From Comamonas suwonensis (GTDB lineage Bacteria > Pseudomonadota > Gammaproteobacteria > Burkholderiales > Burkholderiaceae_C), in the NCBI RefSeq assembly GCF_012844455.2, contig NZ_JABBCQ020000026.1, forward strand, positions 1-35,183: a DNA stretch of 35,183 nucleotides, written 5' to 3'. Position 1 is the stretch's first letter. Each line of letters opens with the position of its first letter. A model generated the notes under the pieces. The model was given only the letters and a program-made list of their open reading frames with translations. It had not been told where the DNA came from and ran no database searches. The translations under genes and the position numbers were made by a program. Of this stretch, positions 1-7,687 are shown piece after piece.

Positions 1-6
1 GATTTT

Positions 7-46
7 AAAAGCCGCAATCAAGAAATTGGTTGCGGCTTTTTTCTTG
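7..46 (+). terminator. Rho-independent terminator, copy 1
   Basis: An 11-bp perfect stem (positions 7-17 with 30-40) encloses a 12-nt loop and runs into a T-rich tail. About 40 bases are identical to the terminator that follows tRNA-Asp at 7580-7619. This suggests that a second tRNA-Asp, or a duplicated tRNA end, lies just left of the window. Confidence 0.85.
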
Positions 47-152
47 GGTTTTCGCTTTTGAAAAAAGTTTTGGACTCCTGATTTCCTAGCAAGATACCCT
101 TGTCATGCAAATGCTATGGCGATACGCTATGGTTTACCCACTTGCAACTGCT

Positions 153-183
153 AACAAAAGTTTTCAATACGGGAACTTTTGTT
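153..183. promoter_or_regulatory. Perfect 10-bp inverted repeat upstream of the efflux operon
   Basis: AACAAAAGTT (153-162) and AACTTTTGTT (174-183) are exact reverse complements separated by 11 nt. The repeat lies about 95 nt before the first gene of the metal-efflux operon. It could be a regulator operator, for example of a response regulator or metal sensor, or an RNA hairpin. No T-run follows, so a terminator is unlikely. The rest of the 47-276 interval shows no other recognisable signal. Confidence 0.4.
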
Positions 184-276
184 GCTGTGCAGTACACCAT
201 CTAGTCACCATTAGGAATTGCTTCTGATGGTCGTCATCTATCTTCTCGTTAACTTCTGACACTCTTCTTCTGATTC

Positions 277-690
277 ATGCGTCCGGCGTTTTCTTTCTTG
301 CTGTCGCTGCTGATGTTTGCCTCCATCCTTGGAGTGCAGCTCGCCGCTATTTGGCCTGCTGGCACGCAAGATGTGGTGGCTCTGGCTTATGTGCTGGAAA
401 CCGAGCCACATGAGTACGGCGTGGATGTGCTGCAGGAGTTTGAAGAGGATGTGGAAGACGATGCGTTGGAGTATTCCATCCATCGACCTCACCGCACTGC
501 TGAACTCAACACAGCGCAGGATGATCGCAATGAATTGTTTGGCCCACCCGAAGCCGTAGCTGTCGGGGTGGCTCATCTCTGGGTGCCTCCACAGGGGCAT
601 ATGGTGCACCCCACTTCTCCTTGGCCTGACAGCATGCTACGTCCGCCAAGTATGAGCCTGCCGTTGGCAGGCAAGCTCCAGCGCGCCTGA
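277..690 (+). CDS. Small exported protein of the metal-efflux operon (CzcI-like position), function unknown
   Basis: This 137-residue protein is not firmly recognised. Residues 1-25 form a hydrophobic signal-like segment after MRPAF. Residues 51-65 are strongly acidic (EFEEDVEDDALE), and scattered histidines occur at about 45, 69, 72, 100, 108 and 111. The C-terminal third is rich in Pro, Met and His. Many HME-RND operons begin with a small periplasmic protein of the CzcI type in exactly this position, and acidic and His side chains could bind metal. That role is inferred from context. No clear Shine-Dalgarno precedes the ATG, and shorter ORFs overlap in other frames, so the coding status is less certain than for its neighbours. 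It is separated from the next gene by a palindromic hairpin at 692-713. Confidence 0.5.
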   Translation: MRPAFSFLLSLLMFASILGVQLAAIWPAGTQDVVALAYVLETEPHEYGVDVLQEFEEDVEDDALEYSIHRPHRTAELNTAQDDRNELFGPPEAVAVGVAHLWVPPQGHMVHPTSPWPDSMLRPPSMSLPLAGKLQRA

Positions 691-691
691 C

Positions 692-713
692 GCAATAACG
701 CGTTATTGCTTTT
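692..713 (+). terminator. Palindromic hairpin with short T-run
   Basis: The 18-bp perfect palindrome GCAATAACGCGTTATTGC (692-709) is followed by TTTT. It sits one base after the stop of the small exported protein and before the channel gene. It could act as a weak terminator or attenuator, or as a protein-binding palindrome. Confidence 0.45.
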
Positions 714-934
714 GCGCTGGGCTATATCGCCGATCGATACTGCTGCCCTTTGATTCTGCCTTGAGAGGCAGGAATGTATCTGTCTTTTGAGCATGGTTCT
801 GAGGCATTTCAAAGGTTGGCTTCACCTGCACAGGTGCACTTGATCTCGCATCACGCGTGGCGAATGCCGTGTGTATCAGCGGGCTTTCTACCCTTTTCTC
901 ACTTTATCTGCCCTCAAGAAGGCAGCTGTGTTCT

Positions 935-2275
935 ATGTTCAATAGATCGATAGTGCCGGCGTACCTACCGGCCAAAGCCACACCTAAACTGCGTCTCAAA
1001 CGTACAGCCATGCTGGGAATCTGTGTTGCTGCAGCACTGTCTGCACATGCGCAGACCTCCAGCTCTAGCGCGCCACAGATCAGCAGCACTGTTTCAGATA
1101 AGGCTCAGCCTCAACTGTCACTGACGCAGCTGGTGCAGACCGTGCTGGACAATAATCCTGAGCTGCGTTCCGTGCAGCAGTCGAGCGTTACAGCTCAGGC
1201 TGCGGTGGTCAGCGCAGGTGCTTTGCCTAACCCTAAGCTGGAATGGAGTCGTGGCGATAACAAGGCGCTAATGGCATCGGCCACACCGGGTAATGTGCAG
1301 AGCATGAGCGTTTCTGTGCCCATTGAGATGCCTTCGGTGCGTAATGCCCGTATTGAGGCTGCGCAGGCGGGTCAGCGGGCTTCTGTGCATCAGATTGCGG
1401 CATCTCGTAATGCACTGGTGGCACAGGTCAAGCTCAAGGCGTATGAAGTCGTGTTGCGTCAGGCTCAGGCTCAGGCCGCTTATGACGCTGTCAAGCTGCT
1501 GGAGCAGGCGCATGAGCGTGTGCGTGTTCGGGTCTCCAGTGGGGAGGCTGCGCGTTACGAAATCATCAAGGCCGATGCCGAGCTCATCAATGCACGCCAG
1601 CAAGAGCAAACGGCCAAATTGATGGCAGAGCAGTCTCAGCTCACGCTCAACCGCATGGCGGCGGGGCAATTGCCTCAGCGTTTTGACCTTGCACTGTCGC
1701 TGCAAGATCCTGTGGCGAAGGCTCAATTGAACGGCATTAACTGGCAAGCGCACCCCGAGTTGCTTCAGTTGCAGTCAGAGGTGGACAAGGCTGAAGCCCA
1801 GAAGCAAGGTGCCAAGGCCAGTCGCTGGCCCGGGCTTGAGCTGCGCTATGCGCAGACGCGCGAGCCTGATATTCGCAACAACACCGTGGGTGTGAGTATG
1901 CAGATTCCTTTGTTCGACCAGCGACGTGGCCCGATTGACGAGGCTGCATCTGAGGTGGAGCGTGCCCGTCTGCGTATGGAAGGCCGCAAGGCAGAGCTTG
2001 AGCAGCAAATGCTCCAGGCCGAAAGGGTCATGGAGATGGCCAAGGTTCGCACCAAGGCGCTGGGCGAAGGCTCGGTGCGTGAAGCGGAGTCAGCGTTGCG
2101 TGTGGCTGAAGCAGCCTACCGCTATGGCGAGCGTGGAATTCTGGATGTGCTGGATGCCCAGCGCGTGCTGCGTGCTGTGCGTGCCGATTTGCTGGAAGCG
2201 CGCTATCAGCTGCAGTCCGCACGGATTGAACTGGATTTTCTGGCTGGCCGTTACGCCGAGCCTTCCGCGCTTTGA
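935..2275 (+). CDS. czcC: Outer membrane efflux channel, TolC/CzcC family
   Basis: This is the outer membrane channel subunit of a tripartite RND metal-efflux pump, expected to form the trimeric exit duct through the outer membrane. The mature part shows two long repeats rich in Ala, Gln and Glu. Each contains a region typical of the outer membrane efflux protein domain, such as LTQLVQTVLDNNPEL near the N terminus and YGERGILDVLDAQRVL near the C terminus. A signal-like stretch (MLGICVAAALSAHAQT) precedes the mature protein. The reading frame is open from a GTG at 857. The ATG at 935 is preferred because an AAGG-type ribosome site lies about 10 nt upstream; an ATG at 1010 is a further alternative. 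With this start the protein has 446 residues, normal for the family. The adaptor gene follows 46 nt downstream. The metal is unknown. Confidence 0.88.
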   Translation: MFNRSIVPAYLPAKATPKLRLKRTAMLGICVAAALSAHAQTSSSSAPQISSTVSDKAQPQLSLTQLVQTVLDNNPELRSVQQSSVTAQAAVVSAGALPNPKLEWSRGDNKALMASATPGNVQSMSVSVPIEMPSVRNARIEAAQAGQRASVHQIAASRNALVAQVKLKAYEVVLRQAQAQAAYDAVKLLEQAHERVRVRVSSGEAARYEIIKADAELINARQQEQTAKLMAEQSQLTLNRMAAGQLPQRFDLALSLQDPVAKAQLNGINWQAHPELLQLQSEVDKAEAQKQGAKASRWPGLELRYAQTREPDIRNNTVGVSMQIPLFDQRRGPIDEAASEVERARLRMEGRKAELEQQMLQAERVMEMAKVRTKALGEGSVREAESALRVAEAAYRYGERGILDVLDAQRVLRAVRADLLEARYQLQSARIELDFLAGRYAEPSAL

Positions 2276-2321
2276 TTACTCAAAGCTAAGACCCCGTTTT
2301 CGTATTTTTTGAATTCGCTAT

Positions 2322-3530
2322 ATGTCTTCTCATCATCAATCCAGGACGAATCGTCCTGTCTCTCTGGTTCTGGCACTGGCATTGGCTGGACTTGCCACGC
2401 TGACTTTGACGGCTTGTGGCAAAGATGAATCAGCGGCTGCCGCTGTGGCAGCTGCCACTACGCAGGCTGAGTTGGACCCTATGGAAGTCAAAGTCTCTGC
2501 CGAGATGGCGACGAGCTTCAAGACGGCCGCTGTGACCCAGTCTGACGTGGCGTCTGTGCTGGAGATTTCCGGGCGTATCGAAGCCAATGAACGCAAGGTG
2601 ACCCGTATCGGTGCCGCAGTGACCGGTCGCGTGACGGATGTGCTGGCCGAAACCGGTGACCGCGTGAAGCTGGGGCAGACCTTGGCGCGTGTGGCCAGCC
2701 CTGAGCTGACCACCGCCCAGCTGGCCTATATGCGCGCCAGCGCCACCGCGACCCTGGCCGAGCGCTCTGCTGAGCGTGCGCGTCAACTGATTGCGGCGGA
2801 TGTGATTGGTTCTGCCGAACTGCAGCGCCGCGAGTCTGAAGTGCAGATCGCTCGCGCTGAGCTGCGTGCGGCGGGTGACCAGCTCAAGCTGATGGGCCTG
2901 TCATCTGATGCGTTGACGAGTCTGCGCGTGAAAGGCAGTGTGGCCCCCAACGCCGCTATTACAGCCTCCGCTTCCGGCATCGTGATTGAGCGCCAGATCA
3001 GCCAGGGGCAGGTGGCGCAGCCCGGTGATCCTTTGTTCACGGTGGCAGATCTGTCCAGCGTCTGGGTGGTGGGAGCGTTGCCTGAGCAAATCGCGCGAAG
3101 CGTGAAGACGGGCCAGAACGTGCAGATTGATGTGCCTGCGCTGGGCCTGACGGTTGAGGAAGCAACGATTGCCGGCAAGATCATCTATGTGGGCGATACC
3201 GTGTCGCCCGAGACCCGAACAGTGACGATTCGTACTCAGGTCGACAACAAGGATCTGGCGCTCAAGCCGCAGATGCTGGCCACGATGAAGATTCAGGGTG
3301 CGATGGAAAAGACGCTGGCTATACCTGCTTTGGCCGTGGTGCGTGAGAACGACAAGGATCACGTTTACGTGAAAAAGGCTGAGAACCACTATCGCCTGAC
3401 GCCAGTGGAGCTTGGTGCTGCCAGCGGTGATTTGCGACCTGTTATCAAGGGCCTGAGCGAAGGCACGCAGATCGTGATTGAAGGTGCTTTCCACCTGAAC
3501 AACGAGCGCAAGCGCGCTGAGCTGGAGTAA
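2322..3530 (+). CDS. czcB: RND efflux periplasmic adaptor lipoprotein (CzcB/CusB family)
   Basis: This 402-residue membrane fusion protein bridges the inner membrane pump and the outer membrane channel. The N terminus is a lipoprotein signal: a hydrophobic run ends in the lipobox LTAC, with the modified Cys near residue 32, followed by an Ala-rich linker. A split biotinyl/lipoyl-like domain follows (IGAAVTGRVTDVLAETGDRV and later ASGIVIERQISQGQVAQPGD), separated by a helical hairpin rich in Ala, Glu and Arg. Beta-barrel and membrane-proximal regions follow. No His-rich metal-binding N-terminal extension is seen. The gene ends 4 nt before the pump gene, so the two are surely co-transcribed and probably translationally coupled. 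Confidence 0.92.
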   Translation: MSSHHQSRTNRPVSLVLALALAGLATLTLTACGKDESAAAAVAAATTQAELDPMEVKVSAEMATSFKTAAVTQSDVASVLEISGRIEANERKVTRIGAAVTGRVTDVLAETGDRVKLGQTLARVASPELTTAQLAYMRASATATLAERSAERARQLIAADVIGSAELQRRESEVQIARAELRAAGDQLKLMGLSSDALTSLRVKGSVAPNAAITASASGIVIERQISQGQVAQPGDPLFTVADLSSVWVVGALPEQIARSVKTGQNVQIDVPALGLTVEEATIAGKIIYVGDTVSPETRTVTIRTQVDNKDLALKPQMLATMKIQGAMEKTLAIPALAVVRENDKDHVYVKKAENHYRLTPVELGAASGDLRPVIKGLSEGTQIVIEGAFHLNNERKRAELE

Positions 3531-3534
3531 GCCC

Positions 3535-6500
3535 ATGATTGCCTCCATGATTCGTGCCGCGCTATCGCAGCGGCTGGTGGTGATTGTGCTGGCGCTGGTT
3601 GTCTGTGGATTTGGCCTGCGTGCTGCCATGAATCTGTCGGTGGATGCCTTCCCCGATGTGACCAATGTGCAAGTGCAGGTTGCCACCGAAGCGCCCGGAC
3701 GCTCTCCCGAAGAAATTGAGCGTTTTGTGACTGTGCCTCTCGAAATCGCCATGACGGGCTTGCCTGGTCTGGCTGAGATGCGCTCGCTTAACAAGAGCGG
3801 TCTGTCCATCATTACGCTGGTATTTACTGAAGCGACGGATGTTTACTTCGCACGCCAGTTGGTGACAGAGCGCCTGATTGAAGTCACACCGCGTATGCCT
3901 GAAGGTATCGTGCCGGTTCTGGGCCCTGTGTCTACCGGTCTGGGTGAGGTCTACCAGTACACGCTGGACCACCCCGATGATGGTGAGCGTGCGCTGACTC
4001 AGGAAGAGTTGACCGAGCGCCGGACCATTCAGGACTGGGTGGCGCGTCCGCTGCTTCGCTCCATTCCTGGTGTGGCGGAAATTAACTCTCAGGGTGGTTA
4101 CGTCAAGCAGTATCAGGTGCTGGTCGATCCCGGTCGTCTGCGTCACTATGATTTGACCGTGCGTCAGGTCGTTCAGGCCGTGGCGGATAACAACGCCAAT
4201 GCCAGCGGCGGCATTTTGCCGCAGGTGACAGAGCAGTATCTGATCCGCGGCGTGGGCATGATCCGCTCGCTGGAAGATATTGGCAACATCGTGCTCAAGG
4301 AGCAGGGTGGGGTGCCTGTCTATGTGCGTGATGTGGCCAAGGTGCAGATTGATGCTGAAGTGCGCCAGGGTGCCATCATCAAGGGTGGTTATACCGAAGG
4401 CGTTTCCGGCATTGTGCTGATGATGCGCGGCGGCAATGCCAAGGAGGTGGTGACCCGCGTGAAAGAACGCGTGGATGAGATCAACACCAAGGGCATGCTG
4501 CCCGGCGGCTTGCAGATCGTTTCTTACTACGACCGTACCGATCTGGTGGATTCGGCTTTGTGGACCGTGGGCAAGGTGCTGATTGAAGGCATCTTCCTGG
4601 TGGTGATCGTGCTGTTTGTCTTCCTGGGCGATGTGCGCTCCAGCCTGATCGTTGTGGCGACGCTGATCATTACGCCGCTCACGACCTTCATCATGATGAA
4701 CAAGTACGGCATCTCGGCCAACTTGATGTCGCTGGGAGGGTTGGCCATCGCCATTGGCCTGATGGTGGATGCGACCGTGGTGGTGGTTGAAAACGTCTTC
4801 CACAAGCTGGGGCAGGCTGGCGATTCGCGCGGTGAGCGCATTCGCACTGTGCTGTCTGCCACGGTGGAAGTGGCTACGCCCACCATCTTTGGTATCGCCA
4901 TCATTATTTTGGTGTTCTTGCCGCTGATGACGCTGCAAGGCATTGAAGGCAAGATGTTCGGCCCGCTGGCGCTGACCATTGCCATGGCTCTGGCGATTTC
5001 GCTGGTCGTGTCGCTGTTCCTGTCGCCTGTGTTGTGCTCGTACTTCCTCAAGGGCGGTGCGGACCACGATACCAAATTGATTGGTTTCCTCAAGCGTCAC
5101 TACCTGAATCTGCTCGATGCTGCTACCGCACGCAATCGCCTGACTCTGGCTGTGGCGGTGGCTCTGCTCATCGGCTCGCTGGGTTTGTTTCCCCTGCTGG
5201 GCAAGTCTTTCATGCCCACCATGAAGGAAGGCGCCTTGACGCCCCAGATTAACCGCGTGCCAAGCATTTCTCTGGATGAATCCATCCGCATGGAAATGGC
5301 AGCCATGAAGGAAGTGGCACAGGTGAAGGGGGTGAAGTCCGTGGTGTCCAAGCTGGGTCGCGGCGAATCGCCTGCGGATCCTGCCGGCCCTAACGAGTCT
5401 GACCCTATCGTGCTGCTGGACCCCGACTCCGAGCGCACTCAGGATGAGATCGATGAAGAGATTCGTCAGCGTCTGTCCAAGATTCCAGGTGTACAGATTG
5501 TGCTGTCGCAGCCTATTTCTGAGCGCGTGGATGAAATGGTGACGGGTGTACGTTCGCAGCTGGCCATCAAGGTGTTTGGCGACGAGCTGAATGAGCTCAA
5601 AGATGTCTCCGAGCAAGTGGCGCGTATTCTGAAAAGCGTCTCTGGTAGCACGGATATCCGTGTTGAGCGTCTGTCGGGTCAGCAGGCTTTGACGGTGGAT
5701 ATTGACCGCAAGGCAATCGCCCGCCATGGCCTCAACGTGGCCGATGTGCAGAGTGTTCTGGAGTCCGCTATTGGCGGCAAGGATGTGACCACGTTGTATG
5801 AAGGTGAGCGTCGCTACTCAGTGGTCGTGCGCTTCCCCGAGGTCTATCGTGGCTCGGCTCAGGCGATTGGTGCAACGTTGTTGACAACCTCCGCTGGCGC
5901 TCAAGTGCCGCTGAGTAGTCTGGCCAAGATTGAGCTGGTGGACGGCCCTGCGCAGATCAGCCGCGAAGGTGGCAAGCGCCGCGTGGTGGTGGGGGCGAAC
6001 GTCGAAGGGCGTGACCTGGCAGGTTTTGTGGCCGAGGTCGAGCAGCGTCTCGAGAAGGAAGTCAAGTTGCCTGATGGCTACTACTTCAAGTTCGGTGGCC
6101 AGTTCGAGAACATGGAGCGCGCCATGGGTACGCTGCAGGTGATCGTGCCGTTGACCATCGTGGCCATCTTCTTCCTGCTATTCCTGTTGTTCAACTCCAT
6201 CAAGATCGCAAGCCTGATCATTCTGGTGCTGCCATTCGCATCGATTGGTGGCCTGATTGGTTTGTTTGTCACAGGTGAATACGTGAGCGTGCCAGCCTCT
6301 GTGGGCTTTATTGCTCTATGGGGTATTGCGGTGCTTAACGGCGTGGTGCTGGTCTCCAGCATTCGCCAGCTGCGACAGGACGGGCTGGATGTGGCGCAAG
6401 CCGTGCGTGAAGGCTGTATTCAGCGATTCCGCCCGGTGATGATGACTGCGACCGTCGCATTGCTGGGCCTGGTGCCGTTCCTGTTTGCGACAGGTCCTGG

Positions 6501-6624
6501 TTCTGAAGTCCAGCGCCCATTGGCGATTGTGGTGATCGGTGGTCTGATTACCTCGACTCTGCTGACGCTGGTGGTACTGCCTACGCTGTACCGCTGGTTT
6601 GATGAGAAGCCGACTGAGGCTTAA
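3535..6624 (+). CDS. czcA: Heavy-metal efflux RND pump, CzcA/CusA family
   Basis: This is the proton-driven inner membrane pump, 1029 residues, the usual length. TM1 is at about 10-30, followed by a large periplasmic loop, TM2-6 at about 340-500, a second periplasmic loop and TM8-12 at the C terminus. The TM4 proton-relay motif is AIAIGLMVDATVVVVEN (404-420), which keeps Asp412 and Glu419. The position equivalent to the first Asp of the DFG motif in CzcA is Ala406, so the motif resembles the AIG type seen in CusA-like members more than classic Zn/Co/Cd exporters. The substrate is therefore uncertain, with monovalent copper/silver or another cation possible. The PII-like gene downstream, after a 143-nt gap containing a repeat, is probably functionally linked. 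Confidence 0.93.
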   Translation: MIASMIRAALSQRLVVIVLALVVCGFGLRAAMNLSVDAFPDVTNVQVQVATEAPGRSPEEIERFVTVPLEIAMTGLPGLAEMRSLNKSGLSIITLVFTEATDVYFARQLVTERLIEVTPRMPEGIVPVLGPVSTGLGEVYQYTLDHPDDGERALTQEELTERRTIQDWVARPLLRSIPGVAEINSQGGYVKQYQVLVDPGRLRHYDLTVRQVVQAVADNNANASGGILPQVTEQYLIRGVGMIRSLEDIGNIVLKEQGGVPVYVRDVAKVQIDAEVRQGAIIKGGYTEGVSGIVLMMRGGNAKEVVTRVKERVDEINTKGMLPGGLQIVSYYDRTDLVDSALWTVGKVLIEGIFLVVIVLFVFLGDVRSSLIVVATLIITPLTTFIMMNKYGISANLMSLGGLAIAIGLMVDATVVVVENVFHKLGQAGDSRGERIRTVLSATVEVATPTIFGIAIIILVFLPLMTLQGIEGKMFGPLALTIAMALAISLVVSLFLSPVLCSYFLKGGADHDTKLIGFLKRHYLNLLDAATARNRLTLAVAVALLIGSLGLFPLLGKSFMPTMKEGALTPQINRVPSISLDESIRMEMAAMKEVAQVKGVKSVVSKLGRGESPADPAGPNESDPIVLLDPDSERTQDEIDEEIRQRLSKIPGVQIVLSQPISERVDEMVTGVRSQLAIKVFGDELNELKDVSEQVARILKSVSGSTDIRVERLSGQQALTVDIDRKAIARHGLNVADVQSVLESAIGGKDVTTLYEGERRYSVVVRFPEVYRGSAQAIGATLLTTSAGAQVPLSSLAKIELVDGPAQISREGGKRRVVVGANVEGRDLAGFVAEVEQRLEKEVKLPDGYYFKFGGQFENMERAMGTLQVIVPLTIVAIFFLLFLLFNSIKIASLIILVLPFASIGGLIGLFVTGEYVSVPASVGFIALWGIAVLNGVVLVSSIRQLRQDGLDVAQAVREGCIQRFRPVMMTATVALLGLVPFLFATGPGSEVQRPLAIVVIGGLITSTLLTLVVLPTLYRWFDEKPTEA

Positions 6625-6628
6625 GTAC

Positions 6629-6675
6629 CTCCTGAGGCGCTTTGCGCCTTCCCCCACCTCTCTTTGAGGAGGGGG
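6629..6675. repeat. Intergenic palindromic element with two hairpins
   Basis: Two adjacent hairpins are visible. AGGCGC-TTT-GCGCCT lies at 6635-6649. A CCCCC/CCTC stem (6651-6660) pairs with GAGG/GGGGG (6666-6675) around a TCTTT loop. The element lies after the pump stop codon. Its layout resembles dispersed intergenic repeats I recall from Comamonadaceae genomes; that resemblance was not checked. It may help to end or stabilise the efflux transcript. Confidence 0.45.
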
Positions 6676-6767
6676 CAGCAGCTTATCGAGGGAGCACCCT
6701 TGCTTGCTGTTTCTTGCGTGAGGAGCGTCAGTTTTGACGCGTGAATACTTAAAAGGAGAGTGAAACT

Positions 6768-7103
6768 ATGGCGATGAAGGAAATCCGGGCCATTGTGAGG
6801 CCCAGTCGCTTAGAGCGCCTGCGCACTGCGCTGCGTGCTATTCCTAACTTCCCCGGCGTGACCATTTTCAAGGCGGAGGGCTTTACAGCCCCGGCTGCGG
6901 TGGACAAGCGCACCGTCAAGGATGAGTTGACCGACTTTTCGGACAAGCTCATGGTCTGCGTCATCGTGGATGAGCCCATGGTGGAGCCGATTCGCGAAGC
7001 CATTGTCATGGCTTGCCGCACCGGACAGATCGGTGATGGTCTGGTCTGGACAGTAGACATTGGAGAAATGCACCGTATTCGTGATGGCGGCGCCGTGAGC
7101 TAA
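6768..7103 (+). CDS. Divergent PII-family signal protein linked to metal efflux (PII-NG type)
   Basis: This 111-residue protein has the PII (GlnB/GlnK) fold signature. The N terminus MAMKEIRAIVRPSRLERLRTAL matches the first strand and helix. The B-loop appears as TGQIGDGLVWTVDIGEMHRIRDGG. The T-loop is short and lacks the uridylylated Tyr motif GHTELYRG of GlnB, so control by GlnD is not expected. A separate PII group (PII-NG) whose genes sit next to CzcA/CusA-like pumps has been described, and this gene fits it. A role as ligand or metal sensor acting on the pump is inferred. A strong Shine-Dalgarno (AAAAGGAGAG) precedes the ATG, and a strong terminator follows the gene. Confidence 0.88.
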   Translation: MAMKEIRAIVRPSRLERLRTALRAIPNFPGVTIFKAEGFTAPAAVDKRTVKDELTDFSDKLMVCVIVDEPMVEPIREAIVMACRTGQIGDGLVWTVDIGEMHRIRDGGAVS

Positions 7104-7125
7104 TGCGCTTGATGTGCTGAGGCGA

Positions 7126-7153
7126 AAAGGGATGCTTGTTGCATCCCTTTTTT
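7126..7153 (+). terminator. Rho-independent terminator of the efflux operon
   Basis: AAAGGGATGC (7126-7135) pairs perfectly with GCATCCCTTT (7141-7150) around a 5-nt loop, and the T-tract continues to 7153. It closes the efflux/PII operon before the tRNA genes. Confidence 0.92.
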
Positions 7154-7203
7154 ATGTTCACGGTAAATTGTTGAACGTTTTCCTAGAGACAGTAAAAAGC
7201 CTG

Positions 7204-7212
7204 TGCTACAAT
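7204..7212 (+). promoter_or_regulatory. Extended -10 promoter for the tRNA cluster
   Basis: TGCTACAAT (7204-7212) is an extended -10 element 40 nt before tRNA-Ala. No good -35 hexamer is seen at 16-18 nt. This is the only plausible promoter between the terminator at 7153 and the tRNAs. Confidence 0.5.
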
Positions 7213-7251
7213 TTTTGCATTGCAGCAGAAAAACACTGTTTCTTTGCTCAA

Positions 7252-7327
<76 letters not shown>

Positions 7328-7373
7328 AAAAGTTATTGACGGCTGATTGAAAAATCAGAATCGTTCTAGGATT

Positions 7374-7449
7374 GACCCTATCGTCTAGAGGCCTAGGACA
7401 CTACCCTTTCACGGTAGGTACCGGGGTTCGAATCCCCGTAGGGTCGCCA
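7374..7449 (+). tRNA. tRNA-Glu (anticodon TTC)
   Basis: The acceptor stem GACCCTA/TAGGGTC is perfect. The anticodon stem CTACC/GGTAG encloses the loop CTTTCAC, giving anticodon TTC. The T-loop TTCGAAT and an encoded CCA are present. It lies 46 nt after tRNA-Ala in the same cluster. Confidence 0.97.
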
Positions 7450-7453
7450 AGTT

Positions 7454-7478
7454 TGAAGCGCTGGTAGCTATTGAAAAA
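7454..7478. repeat. Half copy of the dispersed GCGCTAGCAGCTAT-type repeat
   Basis: GAAGCGCTGGTAGCTATTGAAAAA matches the right arm of the small palindromic repeat seen in fuller form at 14912-14958. It is inserted in the spacer between tRNA-Glu and tRNA-Asp. Confidence 0.5.
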
Positions 7479-7496
7479 TAGCGAAGCTTCCTGCCA

Positions 7497-7573
7497 GGAG
7501 TGGTAGTTCAGTTGGTTAGAATACCGGCCTGTCACGCCGGGGGTCGCGGGTTCGAGTCCCGTCCACTCCGCCA
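7497..7573 (+). tRNA. tRNA-Asp (anticodon GTC)
   Basis: This is a 77-nt cloverleaf with acceptor stem GGAGTGG/CCACTCC, anticodon stem CCGGC/GCCGG and loop CTGTCAC (anticodon GTC), plus encoded CCA. It is the last gene of the cluster and is followed by a strong terminator. Confidence 0.97.
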
Positions 7574-7579
7574 GATTTA

Positions 7580-7619
7580 AAAAGCCGCAATCAAGAAATT
7601 GGTTGCGGCTTTTTTCTTG
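7580..7619 (+). terminator. Rho-independent terminator of the tRNA cluster, copy 2
   Basis: AAGCCGCAA (7582-7590) pairs with TTGCGGCTT (7603-7611), followed by a T-run. It is identical over about 40 bases to positions 7-46. Confidence 0.92.
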
Positions 7620-7639
7620 TCTGAAAACTCAATGCATGC

Positions 7640-7662
7640 AAAAGCCTCGCAAGGAGGCTTTT
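7640..7662 (-). terminator. Terminator of the SDR gene (bidirectional shape)
   Basis: AAAAGCCTC (7640-7648) and GAGGCTTTT (7654-7662) form a perfect 9-bp stem with a 5-nt loop. On the minus strand it lies 26 nt after the stop codon of the dehydrogenase gene. Confidence 0.8.
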
Positions 7663-7687
7663 GAGCGATGGGGTGGCTGGTGTCGCT

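Noticed and set aside
238..609. 123-residue antisense frame opposite the first efflux-operon ORF
   Set aside because: It lacks a signal sequence, domain or ribosome site. The plus-strand frame fits operon direction and has a signal-like N terminus.
3562..5727. 721-residue open frame antisense to the pump gene
   Set aside because: It is an artefact of GC-skewed codons in czcA. The translation is His/Gln/Arg-rich without domains, and the opposite strand encodes a clear RND protein.
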